This document shows, in pieces, positions 10,469-22,047 of a stretch of 64,000 nt of DNA; the stretch's first letter is position 1; each line of letters begins with the position of its first letter. The DNA comes from Anastatus disparis. Lineage: Eukaryota > Arthropoda > Insecta > Hymenoptera > Eupelmidae. The translations under genes were made by a program, and so were the position numbers. The stretch is taken from contig JAFFSR010000344.1 of assembly GCA_017163975.1 (NCBI GenBank), positions 682,001-746,000 of the forward strand. The letters run 5' to 3'. The notes beneath the pieces were generated by a model. The model was not told the origin of the DNA. It ran no database searches and was given only the letters and a program-made list of their open reading frames with translations.

Positions 10469-10804
10469 TATATAAAAAAATCGATTAAACGTGCAAAAGT
10501 TTTTGAAAATGTTAAAAAGTGTTAATAACTGTTAATAAATGTGAATAAATATGAAAAATTGCAAATATTTATTAATAAGTATAAATAACAGTAAATTACT
10601 ATTATTAACAGTTGATCATTATTATTATCTATTCGTAACAACTATTAATTGTTATCAATTGTTATTTACTGTTATTAATATCTCAATTCTAGTAGTTTAT
10701 TATAGTTATTAAGAAATATTCACATTTTCTCACATTCATACACAGTAATTAATAGTTATTTACAGAAATTATTTTCATATGGGTTGGTTGGTATACATAT
10801 ATAT
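10469..10804. repeat. Low-complexity GTTAATAA-rich tract
   Basis: Degenerate repetition of GTTAATAA/GTTATTAA-like words, partly palindromic. No gene. Confidence 0.6.
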
Positions 10805-11758
10805 GGGACGTTTCACACCAACTGGACGAACAAAAAAATAAAAATCGCTGAAACTCTGAGAATATATTCTGTTTGTTACATAGAATATGTCAAAAAATGT
10901 TCAAGGATCTAGATTGAAAGTGTCAAGAGCTATAAATCCTTAAAATTTAAAAATTTTTTTAAATTTTTGGAAAAGTTTCAACTTTATCATTGTTTTCCTG
11001 AAAGTCCTGATGTTTTAGAAGATAATTCATGAGAATACTTCTTGTTGCAAATGAAGAGGAAAGTTAGCATGATTTTTTACAGACCTGAATTTTAAAGTTT
11101 TCTACTAGTTCTTATATGTATTACATGGTAATTGAAATTACTTGTTGTTCGCAATTTCAGAAATTGTTTTTCGCGGGCTTATTTTTTTCTATTTTACATG
11201 AACTTTAAAATAAATTTTTGACCATGTCAGTCAGAGCCACCAATAAGGAGTAGGGGCAGTTTCAAATATATATTTCCATGTATGATTTATTTTTCATATT
11301 AAAAATAAATCGTACATGAAAATATATATTTTAAACTGTCATAACTCCTTATTGATGGCTCTGACTTACATAATCAAAAATTTATTTTAAAGTTCATGTA
11401 AAATAGAAAAAAATAAACTCGCAAAATGCAATTTCTGAAGTGGCGAACTATGAATAATTTCAATTACTATGTAATACATGTAAGAACTAATAGAAAATTT
11501 CAAAATTTAGGTCTGTAAAGAATCATGCTAACTCTTCTCTCCATTTACAACAAGAAGTATTCTCATGAATTATCCTCTAAAACATCAGGATTTTCAGGAA
11601 AAAAAATGATAAAGTTGGGACTTTTCCAATAATTTTGAAAAATTTTGAAATTTTAAGGATCTATAGCTCTTGATACTTTCAATCTAGATCCTTGGGAATT
11701 TTTTTACATATTTTGGGTAACAAACAGAATATATTCTCAGAGTTTCAGCGATTTTTAT
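10805..11758. mobile_element. Long foldback element, GGGACGTTTCAC family, copy 1
   Basis: Two arms of about 430-450 bp are inverted copies with centre near 11298: for example CAAGGATCTAGATTGAAAGT (from about 10902) pairs with ACTTTCAATCTAGATCCTTG near 11680, and ATTTATTTTTCATATT lies at the tip. The left end starts GGGACGTTTCACACCAACT; the right arm lacks the last ~40 bp. The same terminal sequence opens the foldback at 28617-29717. Confidence 0.85.
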
Positions 11759-12502
11759 ATTCATATGAATAACAAATGTGTTATCTTTTGTATTTTTTTA
11801 TATATAGTGTAACAGCCTTAAGAGATAAGAGGAAATAAGCTGCTCATTCCTGTTATCCCTCGCATATATAGATATACTGGCAATGTATTTCCTTATTCCT
11901 CACGATTAATTTTTTCAGCCTACAAAGGCCCTTAGGCGTCACCAGTATAGAATGTAAAGCAAATTTTGTGTCACACATAAACACTATCAAGTCATCACTA
12001 ATACTGGAATTTATAGACCCAATTTAAGTAACACTTTATCATCTGTCTTTTTTTCATTGTCAGGGAGACAAAGACAGAATGAGATTTGAATAGTAATCAT
12101 TACTTGAGTTGAACAAATTCTTTAGATAATTGTAGGTTATTTTATCAAATAAATTAATAACTATTAAATTTAACTATAAGATTTTAAATTATAAAAGAAA
12201 ATTATTAATTTTGAAGTATTACGTAATAATATTAATCCTATTGTAACTCAATAAAATTAAAATTGAGCAACGGATGCAACACGTGCTTAGGAGATTTTAG
12301 GTTATGTATGGGTGGGGGTCACAACAGCAGTGCGTATCTCAGATTACGCAATCATCCAGTTGATCGTGCTAGTGTCGTCTTTCTTCTTGGAATCGTTCTG
12401 GATCTCGTTCCAATAAATTTTATATATATGGATGATTCTATTCTAACGGATAATCACATGTAATCGTTTAATAAACTATTAATACAAGGTTCAAATATTA
12501 TT
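11759..12502. other. Intergenic sequence, nothing firmly recognised
   Basis: AT-rich, with a slightly GC-richer patch at 12260-12420 that carries a 66-codon frame on the plus strand (MSNGCNTCLGDFRL). It has no recognisable domain or splice context; I do not call it a gene. Confidence 0.5.
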
Positions 12503-12510
12503 AACCACAA
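12503..12510. repeat. Target-site duplication of the I-clade element (left copy)
   Basis: AACCACAA, repeated exactly at 18031-18038 on the other side of the element. Confidence 0.8.
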
Positions 12511-12846
12511 TTTTTTTTTTTTTTTATTTGAGCTTTTTTTTAACCCTACATATATGTGGATTATTTAGCTACAAAAAGAGTTACATATACATAATACAAT
12601 TACATTTGTTGTTATACATATTTTTCAAATATTTAATTTACATATTTTTAGGAATCTATATATGTATTTCAAAACAATAATATTAGGCTTTGAGAGAAAA
12701 CTTTTGATATCAAACGGTGGAGTCTGTCCAAGTAGTTTTAAATTAAGAGTATCGTCCTATGTTGATTATACAGAGGGCACTGCCACAGCACATGGTTGAT
12801 TTCTTGAAGTTCACACCCACATTCACAGCCAGGGCTGTTTATCACT

Positions 12847-15456
12847 TTAATTTTGAAGTAAGGCGTTTATGCTTACATGATCGCTTCGGAGCCTGCAGGT
12901 GTTCACTATGAATTCCCTGCTAAGGTTTTTATTGTTGAACCACGGATGAGCTGACGTTCTATGGTACAAGCGGAAATACGTTTGCCCTTTGTATTGACCT
13001 TGTTGTTTTAAAACATTTGTTGAATCATTAGTAGCCATTTTTTTGAAAAATTGTTTGAAGTCCGTAAAAGGGATCTTCTTTTCTATTAAGTTGTGAGTGG
13101 CAGCGGTTTTTGCAAGCTGATCAGCTAATTCATTTCCAGCAATGCCTTTGTGGGCTGGTATCCAGTAGATATTTATTTTGGTATTATAATCATTATTTTG
13201 ATGAAATTTAATGTATTTATTACGTATATCTAGAATACAATGATTAACGTTGATGTCGTTTTTTGGGTGTGCCAAAGCTAATACTAGACTTTGTGAATCA
13301 GTATAAATATTGATATTGCGATTCTTATTTAGCAGTGCAAGATCAATAGCTTCCATCAGGGTAAATGTTTCTGCAGTGAATATCGAGGCTCTATGATTTA
13401 TACTAAATGTTTTGTTTATCTTGAGTTCGGGGCATATATATGCGCAACCAACAGAGAGACTGTTTTCACTTTTACTTCCATCAGTGAAAATTTTGAGATC
13501 GTCATCGTTTTTAAATATATCTTCAAAAAGTTCATTTGTGTGTTCGTTGCTCTGTAGATACTTACCGATTTCACAGTTTATAGACAGTGGGGTTATCAAA
13601 GTTTCATAATCGTAACAATATATGCTTGGTAGTTTAGTTGAATAGATGAGGTGTTCAATCCCAATAATACTTGTTATACATTCACTTAGAACATTGATTT
13701 TTTTGGAACGATCGTTTATGATGTTTGTTAGGTTGGACTTGATGGTGGTATGTGTTATGGATCTTGTATTGCTGAGTACCTTGAGTAGAAAGTTTTTGCA
13801 CAGAATTTTACTTCTATGTTGTATAGTTGTAATTTTGGCTTCATCCAGTAGTATGTTTGTAGGGCAACTCATCCTCAAGCCCAGTGCCGCCCTACATACA
13901 GCATATTGCATTTTTTCAATTTTTAATATTTTATTTTTTTGTGTAGGAAGATAAATAAAGATACCATAATCAATAATTGTTCTAATGAAGCTTTTGTAGA
14001 ACGTCCATAGTGTCTGAGGGTGTGCCACCCATCGTATACCACGTAGAAATTTTATCAAGTTTAGTGCTCTATTGGACTTTTCCTGTATGTGGCTGATATG
14101 TCTGTCAAATTTGAGCTGATGATCAAAGTAAATACCTAAGAATTTGACAGATGGCTTTGACACTATAGCTTGATCTCGAACGGCGATTTGAGTCTCACCT
14201 GATTGGATTCCCTCTAAATTAAAATGTATAAAGTTTGTTTTGTCAGGGGAAACTTCGAGTCCAATATTTAGCAACCTGCTTGTGATTTCATCGATGGTAT
14301 TCTCTAATATTATTTTAGCATTTTCATAATCTGTTGTATTAATATAGAGCACTATATCGTCAGCGAACTGTAATATTTTGATATCTTTATGTAAATTATC
14401 AGTTGATTTTGCAACATATATTAGATATAAAATACAGCTCAGTACACCCCCTTGTGGTACACCTTTGAAACAATATCTCGGTTGGTTTAGATTAAACTCA
14501 TTATAAACAAGTCTTTGATAGGTGAGAAACTTTATAAATTTTAGCATTTTAATGGAACACCCTATGTTAGCCAGGTTGTTCAATAGGATCTCACTACAGA
14601 CTTCGCCGAAGGCATTACTGATGTCAAGAAACACTGCTAAGACTTGTTCGTCATTATAAAGAGCATATTCAATATCTAATTTGAACGAAGTTAGATTATC
14701 AGCGCATGACTTACCCTTTTGGAAACCCGTCTGGTTGTCAGGTAAAATATCATGGGTTTCAGTCCACCAACGCATTCTATTTGCTAGCATAATTTCAAAG
14801 ACTTTGCATATACAAGACGTTAAAGCAAGTGGTCTTAGGCCTCTACTATTTGGTTTCTCTACAAAGTGTATATAAGTTTTTATCCAGCTGACTGGGAAGG
14901 TGCTATTTCTATATAAGTCGTTTAAGATATCAAACAAGAGCAGGTGGTACTTAATTGGAATGTTATGTATTATTTCATAGTTAATCCCGTCCATCCCTGG
15001 TGCTGACTTGTTGCCACGTGAGTTTAAAGCCGTGTTAAATTCGGTGAAGCTGAAGTCATGATCGAAAAAACCATTGTCTTGGGCTTTAGGAAGATAGTTT
15101 GGGTCGGTTAAAACCCACTCTGGACACATATTGTTTAATGATGTTTCAATTTTTGGTTTTTTATCAGGGTAGTCTGCACAACTTTGTTCTTTGACCTTAG
15201 TCCATTTGTTTTTTAATATTTTTGCTTTGTTCCAAGTATACTTTAAGTCTGTGTTAAGATTTACAGTCTCCGCAAATGCCCGGAAAGTTTGTTTCTTTTT
15301 ATGCTTAAACAAGTTTTTTGCTATGGCTTTGTTTTTTTTGTATTCTATTAGGTCTTGCAAGTTATTGGAAGTAGCCCATCTTTTGTAGGCTTCAAGTCGT
15401 TTCCTTTTGATATCATCACAATCATTGTCCCACCAAGGAACAGGGTTTCTATACAT
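12847..15456 (-). pseudogene. I-clade ORF2, reverse transcriptase and RNase H part
   Basis: 869 residues open. It begins MYRNPVPWWDNDCDDIKRKR (linker) and has NKSAPGMDGINYEII, RGLRPLALTSCICKVFE, NQTGFQKGKSCADNL, VLAVFLDISNAFGEV (block A), GVPQGGVLSCILYLIYV (block B) and LQFADDIVLYI (FADD active site). Residues about 650-790 form RNase H: LKIFTDGSKSEN, AETFTLMEAIDLAL, NINIYTDSQSLVLAL and YWIPAHKGIAGNELADQLAK, with catalytic Asp, Glu, Asp and Asp in place. All catalytic residues seen are intact. The only defect is the frameshift joining it to the endonuclease. Confidence 0.92.
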
Positions 15457-16379
15457 TTTTTATGTACTGTTTTTCTACGATGAGTGCTTTCTTTAACTGC
15501 TTCAGTAATCACTCGTATGAAAAAATCGTATTTTTCCAGAGGTTGCAGATCTTCATAACTGTTTAACAAAAATCCTTCGTATTTTTCATTTAAAATTTTG
15601 TTGACTTCTTGCCATTTTGATCTTTTTGTTTGTAGTTTGAAGGTTTTTTTCTCGTAATACGATTTTTCAATGTCAATTTTGATATTGATGGGATAGTGAT
15701 CAGATCCTAAAGTATCATCAGTCACTTTGACTTGCATATAAGGTGCTATATCTATTGTAGAAAAAACAAGGTCTATATTGCTCTTCTTGCCGCTATGTGT
15801 GTCTACATGTGTGAGCGTACTCGTATTGTGTAGAAGGAGATTATAATTATTTGCAACATCGAAGAGCTTTTTCCCGTTTTCATCCGTATTAATGCAGTTC
15901 CATGCTTCATTGTGCGAGTTGAAATCGCCCACAAGGATTGATCTTACGTATATTTCGGTATTAGCAAAAATACTATCCCACTCTTGTGTGGTTAGATTAA
16001 GATTAGGTGGTCTGTAGCAGGCGAGTATGGTTAAAGGCTTATCCGTATTGGTGATTCTAATTCCACAAATCTCCATGTTGTAGTTGTTATTGCTAATATT
16101 GTTAACTTGTACATAGTTGAACGTTTTGCGAACAAGAATGGCAATACCTCCTCCCCTTGAATGCACCCTGTCCATTCTAAACGTGTTAAATTTAGGGAAT
16201 TCAAAATTTATTATGTCATTTAGCCACGTCTCAACACAAACAAACACGTCTTTATTTTGTAATATAATCTCAATTTCTTCCTTTTTGTGAACTGCGCTTC
16301 TGGCATTCCAGTAGAGAATTCGAACATTGTTGGGACGTGATTGGTGCATTGGGTTGTTGGTATTATTTATATTCATCAT
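15348..16379 (-). pseudogene. I-clade ORF2, endonuclease part (frameshifted from RT)
   Basis: 343 residues: RILYWNARSAVHKKEEIEII (first motif with catalytic Asn), VCVETWLN (Glu motif), GGGIAILVRK, ILACYRPPNLN, ILVGDFNSHNEAWN (Asp/Asn motif), NIDLVFST and TLGSDHYPINI (Ser-Asp-His motif). This is a complete apurinic-type endonuclease that would nick the target. Near 15457-15462 the frame slips: the true continuation (HKK then MYRNPVPWWDNDC) is in the frame ending at 12847. One A missing from an A run explains it. The last ~30 residues of this frame are out-of-frame noise. Confidence 0.88.
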
Positions 16380-16406
16380 AAGCCAAACTATTTATATTAG
16401 ATAAAA

Positions 16407-17888
16407 TCATTTAGCATTCCCTCCTTCATCTGAAGAAGTCGCAGTCTCAAGGTCATCAGCTGTATCCATCATCTGTATGTGATTTTTTAAACGTGTTATC
16501 CTTTTTTTAACATCTGTGATAGTAATTTGTTTATAAATTTCTTCCATCATAATAACTAGTGAGTCGTTGTTTGTAACGTATTTTGAGGCTAGAGCTTTTG
16601 TATCACAGTATTTGTAGTCATTATAAATTTCTTCCATCATAATAACTAGTGAGTCGTTGTTTGTAACGTATTTTGAGGCTAGAGCTTTTGTATCACAGTA
16701 TTTGTAGTCATATGAAGAGCACAAAAATTTATAAAAATCTTCAAATGATATTGGGAAAGTTGCCGAAATAGAATCAGAAATGTTGATTTTGGCCACTTCA
16801 ATTTGTACTTTTAGATCAGCTGGGGGTGTCTCATTATTGTCGCTTTTTTTCTTTTTAGCTATATGTTTAATTTTCGTTGATGTCTTATCAATTTCGTTAT
16901 TTAGTGTATCTGTTACTTGAGACGACGAGCTGTTTGATACTGGTCTTTTACTTGGTTTCTTGAATAGGTCTGAGCCATTAAATGATAATTTATTTTCTTT
17001 TGCAGGTTCCTGTGTAGTCATACTTGAGGCGTTGTTGTTGGATTTTTCCAGCTCCGTGTTGCTTTCTTGCGTCGAAAAATTTTTATTATTATTAGACTGT
17101 ACTGTAGAGCACTCATCGGCGGAATTCATATTAGTAGTATCGCCGTTGATTATTGTTGTGGTTATGCTAGTAGCGTTCTTACAGTATTTGGCTGTGTGCC
17201 CCTCTTGTTTGCACATGAAGCACATGATCTTGTCCGTTGAGATGTAAACACGATAAATAGTATCGTCGTAATTTATTGAGAAATCTGAAGGTAATTTATT
17301 TACATCGCTGGGTTCTATATATATTTGTCTTCTAAAGCTCATGATGTGAGAGAAAGAAGGGTCATTATAACCGAGTTTTAACATTGTCATGTTAGATCTC
17401 GGTATGACATTGAGTTCTTTTAATTTTATGATTAATTCTTCGTGTGGGATGCATGGATGTACATTAGATAAAATCACTCTTTTCGCTTTAGTAATGTATG
17501 GGCGCATCTTGATGACATGATCTTCAATTTTAAGCTCGTTGTTATCTTCCTTCGTTAGTTCATCAACGAGAGCGGTACTATTTAAGTAAACACAGAATCG
17601 ATTTTGTGCAATCTTAGAAGAAGCGAGAATGTTTGTCGGTGAGGTTTTAGTTGCGAGTGCTTTTAGGTAGACAATAATTTTGACGCGTTGTATGGTATCC
17701 ATGACTATAGCTTGATCTTTGTCTGGAAAGAAACTGTTATATACAACTTTTGAAAACGATTTGGTGGGTTGGCTATGCTTTTCAATCATTTTGGCACTTT
17801 GGCTGCTTTGTGTAACTGTGGACGGTGTACTATCCTTTTGTATCTGTGTAGGTTGTAGCTCAGGAAATTCCTGATCGTAGAGAGGCAT
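16407..17888 (-). CDS. I-clade ORF1 (gag-like, CCHC zinc knuckle)
   Basis: 493 residues, intact. In the family this is the nucleic-acid-binding protein of the retrotransposition particle. The N-terminal ~70 residues are polar and Ser/Thr/Gln-rich; an RNA-binding-like region follows (about 60-215, including VILSNVHPCIPHEELIIKL), then a zinc knuckle CFMCKQEGHTAKYC near 225. The middle (235-350) is low-complexity, rich in Asn, Ser and Thr, with a basic patch (KIKHIAKKKKSD). Near the C-terminus a 30-residue segment starting DYKYCDTKALASKYV occurs twice in tandem, encoded by identical 90-bp units at 16531-16710. ORF2 starts 27 bp downstream. Confidence 0.9.
   Translation of the reverse strand: MPLYDQEFPELQPTQIQKDSTPSTVTQSSQSAKMIEKHSQPTKSFSKVVYNSFFPDKDQAIVMDTIQRVKIIVYLKALATKTSPTNILASSKIAQNRFCVYLNSTALVDELTKEDNNELKIEDHVIKMRPYITKAKRVILSNVHPCIPHEELIIKLKELNVIPRSNMTMLKLGYNDPSFSHIMSFRRQIYIEPSDVNKLPSDFSINYDDTIYRVYISTDKIMCFMCKQEGHTAKYCKNATSITTTIINGDTTNMNSADECSTVQSNNNKNFSTQESNTELEKSNNNASSMTTQEPAKENKLSFNGSDLFKKPSKRPVSNSSSSQVTDTLNNEIDKTSTKIKHIAKKKKSDNNETPPADLKVQIEVAKINISDSISATFPISFEDFYKFLCSSYDYKYCDTKALASKYVTNNDSLVIMMEEIYNDYKYCDTKALASKYVTNNDSLVIMMEEIYKQITITDVKKRITRLKNHIQMMDTADDLETATSSDEGGNAK
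16531..16710 (-). repeat. Perfect 90-bp tandem duplication in I-clade ORF1
   Basis: 16531-16620 and 16621-16710 are identical by direct comparison. The unit is a multiple of three, so the reading frame is kept and 30 residues are doubled. Perfect identity means the duplication is recent, or an assembly artefact. Confidence 0.95.
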
Positions 17889-18030
17889 TTTGTTTTTGTT
17901 ACTTTGACTAATAAAGTTTACATGTTTCGTAATTTACTGCGGCAGCGCCGCTTACTCGTGATTAAGACTATATACAGATCAGCCGATTTGTAAACACGTC
18001 CGACACTCAAGACTGCCCGAACCATACTGG
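17889..18030 (-). promoter_or_regulatory. 5' UTR and likely internal promoter of the I-clade element
   Basis: 142 bp between the element's 5' end and ORF1, GC-richer than the surroundings. I-type elements carry a downstream promoter in this region; here that is inference from position, supported by a CAGT near the first base, as in known initiator-type starts. Confidence 0.4.
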
Positions 18031-18038
18031 AACCACAA
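18031..18038. repeat. Target-site duplication of the I-clade element (right copy)
   Basis: AACCACAA, the partner of 12503-12510. It fixes the 5' end of the element at 18030, where the minus strand reads CCAGTATGGTTCGGGCAGTC. Confidence 0.8.
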
Positions 18039-19720
18039 ATTTTTCATATACTTTTAGCTTGTAACTCTATGATCCGTTGACTTTTTAATCGCTAATTTCA
18101 ATGTAGCTTTTGTAGGGACCCTTAGAAAGTATAAAAAGTAATCTCCCCTGTCTGTAATCATATATAAAATTTTTTTTAAACGTTGTAGAGATACAGGATG
18201 GATGAATTAATACTTCTGAAAGATCAAAAAATATTTTTTTCCATCCGTACATACGTTTCAGCAGAATGGTTGAAAAAAAAAATTTTCTTCGACCCTCACT
18301 TATTATAAAAAAAATGTATATTTTTTCATAGATAAAAAGCAATAATAATAAAAAATGTTATATTTGAATCTTGTGAAAATATAAGCTATTCCTATCACAT
18401 GGAAATATTGTTATCATATGTTTATTTCGCTAAAAAATTGCTTTGTTGATCATAGAATACATTTTTGTTTACGTGTAAACATCATTTCACTTATAAAAGC
18501 TAAGTTACCTTTTCTACGATAATTCCCCTGGCTCTAAACATTTAACTGTCACAGATGATATAAGCGCATATTCAAATACGTAATAGGCGTTTAAGAAAGT
18601 AGTAATGTACAACTAAAAAAGTTTGTATAGCAGTGAATGTTGGAGACCGTTTACTCGCTAAAAATTTCATTCAAATTATCAGGTAATCTCCCCTGGCATA
18701 TAATTCCCCTGCCTTTTTTGAGATGCACTCACAAAATTCTAATTAAATAATAAAGTCAACAATTTTATTCATGAATTTCATACCATGAAGTGTTAAATTA
18801 TTTGTACACTTGAAATTTAATACATATTATACTGCTTATAAGTTTTATATATTCGACATTGAATATATATATATATATTTGTGGAGAATTTCCGAGTAAG
18901 TACATTCTCAAATCTTTTTGTAAACAACCACTGTAGTCATATTTATATACTACACTATATACTACGTATATACTACAAATAAATAAAGCGAAATCAAAGG
19001 TTACATCGTAGTATTCAGAAAATAAAAATATCAGTTTGTCATTAGCCTTGATGAAGAGTTTGTCGTTGATATCAAAGTAAGTATATAATTATTTGAATTT
19101 AAATGAAAGTCTTTGAAAAATCTGAATTGGAAAATCTATAAATTGATAATATATTATTTTAGATTGTATTGAAAATAAAATGGTTTCTACACGTGGACGT
19201 GGCGAACTTCCTACTAATCCTTTATCATCAAGTACACTTAACTCCACTCCCAAACACAAAAATAATGTTATTATATATTTTGAAAAAGCAAATTTTCTCA
19301 AGTATGGATATATTGGTTCTTTAACTTTCTTCTAATAATGTTTAAAAATACATATTTTTGCTGTAACTCGTCGTTTTTTATTTTTAAAAATTCATCCATA
19401 TATGGTAATAGCTAGTTCTAAAGTATTTCAGATAGTTTAGAATCTTTGTTCGACATAAATATTATTAGAAAATAATATATCAAGTGATGGTAATAAACCG
19501 TAAGTAGTTTCCCTGGAAGAAAAGTGATTCCTCTGTATCAGTATATTTTTTATCCATCAGTTTTTCTGGGAGTAACCTATGGACAGCTTGGCTACTTTGG
19601 GATATTGTTCTATTAGATATAACCATAAAAAACCTGAGTAAAATTTTTAAAATGAACACCTTTATTTTCTATTATTTCAAAATTTGAATTTGACCCGTTC
19701 GAATAAAATCACCCATATAC
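18039..19720. other. AT-rich spacer, no gene recognised
   Basis: Contains several scattered copies of the word AATTCCCCTG or TAATCTCCCCTG (about 18140, 18521, 18682, 18703) and short AT microsatellites near 18863. No coding frame of note. Confidence 0.5.
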
Positions 19721-19829
19721 AGAGTGACCTATTTTAAATGCCCCACCCAAATATTTCAAATAGAAAGCATTTCTAAGAAAAACTTTCAAGACAAAAGTTG
19801 TAAGGTTTGGGAGGGGTCATCTTTTGGTG

Positions 19830-20262
19830 ACCATGACCATGACCATGACCATAATCATCATAATCAGCATGGGTTAAGTTAATTTTTTTAAATGGAAACC
19901 ACTAATTTTGACTCCAGAAATAAAAAAAGCGGAAAATTTGACGTCCAAATATGTCCTTAACCATGACCATTACTATGATTATCATAGGTCGAGTTAATTT
20001 TTTCAAATATAAACTCCTAACTTCGACTCTAGAAATGAAAAGAGCGAAAAACTTTACGTCTAAGTATGTTTTTAACCATCACCATAAACATGACCATGAT
20101 CACGACCATGATCATCATGGTCAGCATGGGTCAAGTTAATTTTTTCAAATATGAACCTCTAACTTTGACTTCAAAAATAAAAAGAGCGGAAAATTTTACG
20201 TCCAAATATGTCTTTAACATAACCATGACCATGATGATTAGCATGGTTCAAGGGAATATTGA
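19830..20262 (+). repeat. Subterminal repeat array A, left (GACCAT-containing)
   Basis: About three units of ~130 bp. Each has a GACCATGACCAT tract, then TCAAGTTAATTTTTTCAAAT, then a core close to GAGCGGAAAATTTTACGTCC followed by AATATGTCCTTAAC. The same array occurs in inverted orientation at 22370-22920. The core is shared with the arrays of mariner element B. Confidence 0.8.
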
Positions 20263-20275
20263 ATATTGATTATGG

Positions 20276-20610
20276 GAATATTGGCTCAACTGATAAAGCC
20301 AAAACCGGGAGGATTCTGGTTGATTAAGACAAGAATCCTGGCCCAGCTGGTGAAGGGAAAACCGGGAGGATCCTGGCCGATCAAGGCAAGAATCCTAGCC
20401 CAGATGGTTAAGGCAAGATCGGGAAAATTCCGGCCAATTAAGGTAAGAATCCTGGCTCAGCTGGTTAAGCCAAGACTGGGAAAATTTTAGATGATTAAGG
20501 CAAGAATCCTAGCCCACTTGGTTAGGGCAAGACCGGGAAGATTTCGGCCGATTAAGTCAAGAATCCTAGCCCAGCTGGTTAAAGCAAGACCGGAAGTCTC
20601 TTAGCCCAGT
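20276..20610 (+). repeat. 57-bp minisatellite, about six units
   Basis: Units beginning AAGAATCCTGGCCCAGCTGG recur every ~57 bp (starts of the CCCAGCTGG word near 20283, 20341, 20399, 20455, 20513, 20570). GC-rich compared with its flanks. Since 57 is a multiple of three, the first four units keep one frame open (ILAQLVK repeated every 19 residues), but no start or family supports a gene. Confidence 0.85.
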
Positions 20611-20634
20611 TGATAATAGCATTACCAATTTTTT

Positions 20635-22047
20635 TTAATCTAATTAAATGTTTAAAAATACCGCCATAATTATTAACGCATAGTTCGACTCTTCTTTAAA
20701 AGCTTCCAACAGTAGATGAAAGCTGCTTCGGTATATTTTGGCAAACATTAATGATTCCTTGAATCATATTTCCTCTAGTAGTCAGAGCTTCCTCATACAC
20801 AGTATTTTTTTAAAATCTCCATAGATAGAAATCAGGGCTCGTAAAATCTGGATATCAGGCGAAACATTCAACATGATTCTCACCACGACCCATACCTATC
20901 GACTTATTGTTGTATGTTTGATTTACAAAATCCTGAACTATGTTACTCCTGTGAGGAGGTGGCCCATCATGTTGAAACGACATACGATCTCTTGTTTCAA
21001 GATCAACATTATCCAATAGATTTGGTAATTCATTAGTCAGAAAATCAAGATAATTATTCCCATTAACGGGCCCATAAAAAAATAGGGCCCAATTAGGTAA
21101 CCATAAACGATACCACACCAAACCGTGAGACTCCTCCTATTTTGATGATCGATTGACATACGCTAATGAGGATTGTGAATAGAATAATAGTGACAATTGT
21201 GCCGGTCAAGTTCACCTGTGTTATAAAATGTTGCTTCGTCTGAAAACGTGGCGAAATGAAAAAAGTGTGGAACGTTTTGAAATCTTTCCCGTGCCCATTC
21301 ACAAAATCGTAGCCTTCTCTGGAAATCATCTCCCATTAACTCTTGATGCAAAGTTATGTGGTATGGATTAAACCGACGCCGTTTTAAAATTCTTCTCTTG
21401 GAATTCTAGATTGTACAGCAATCTTTCTAGTTGAAATGTAGGGGCTTAATTCAACCAAAGCAAGTACTGCCAGGACTCGAGGGTAATTCCTCTCGCTCGT
21501 TATAGTTCTTCGACGTTGTTTTGCTCTTTGTGGTGCCTCACGCTCACGCTGTTCAATACTATAAATTGTGCTACGGTATAGATGATGATTTCTATCGGGG
21601 AACCGCTCCCGGTATAATTGTGCAGCTGTACGATAATATATTCTGTATTCTCCCAAAATGAATGGGATATCTACATTTTCGCTTCTTGTATAGTCAGGCA
21701 TTTTATTTGTAAATATATATACAAAGGGTCATTAATATAAACGAAAAAAGAATATTGTGAAGTATTTTCTGGAATAAAAATAAATGACGTTCTCGTATTG
21801 CGATGTTATATCGCCATTGTTAGCGAAAACAATTATAGTAAAACATTCATCAGAAAAAATGATTTATTCTTATAGCTACGTCGAAATTATAATTTCCAGA
21901 AAACTGCGGGGAAAAAATGATAATTCAATAATGTATTAAAACAATCATATTCGCCGCATATATGAAAAACCTAATTTTCTTATTTAAATTAAAAATTTTT
22001 TTTTTGCGGTAAATTTTATGGACTAATTTTTTTCGACACTCCGTATT
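20635..22047 (-). mobile_element. Mariner-like element A, decayed
   Basis: Minus-strand transposase remains from 21701 down to about 20640, with a likely 5' terminus at 22047 (the minus strand reads ACGGAGTGTCGAAAAAAATT). The other terminus is not found near 20635, so the 3' end is probably truncated or overwritten by the minisatellite. It lies between the inverted arrays at 19830 and 22370. Confidence 0.7.
20640..21701 (-). pseudogene. Mariner-like transposase A (DUF4817-type N-terminus)
   Basis: N-terminal part 21701-21384: VDIPFILGEYRIYYRTAAQL and YRERFPDRNHHLYRSTIYS, the helix-turn-helix region (DUF4817-type). Then in other frames RRLRFCEWARERFQN, FSDEATFYNTGELDRHNCHY (first catalytic Asp) near 21240, and MSFQHDGPPPHRSNIVQDF (second Asp) near 20970. 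A YPDFTSPDFYLW block near 20830 (third Asp) is preceded by a stop. The C-terminus near 20650-20700 (RRVELCVNNYGGIFKHLI) is typical. At least two stops and two frameshifts: inactive. Confidence 0.8.

Larger units (their letters stand above)
12511..18030 (-). mobile_element. Full-length I-clade non-LTR retrotransposon
   Basis: A 5.5-kb minus-strand element with 5' UTR (about 17889-18030), ORF1 (17888-16407), endonuclease and reverse transcriptase plus RNase H (16379-12847), 3' UTR and a poly(A) tail (the T run at 12511-12527 on the plus strand). An identical 8-bp AACCACAA lies at 12503-12510 and 18031-18038, which I read as the target-site duplication, so both ends are intact. The order ORF1 with CCHC, endonuclease, RT and RNase H places it in or near the I clade. 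Only one frameshift in ORF2 is seen, so it is young. Confidence 0.9.

Noticed and set aside
12263..12463. 66-codon plus-strand frame (MSNGCNTCLGDF)
   Set aside because: GC-richer patch but no family signal, no splice sites of note and too short to support.
15440..15470. Programmed frameshift between the LINE endonuclease and RT parts
   Set aside because: The family uses one ORF2; a single missing A in an A run explains it more simply than a programmed site.
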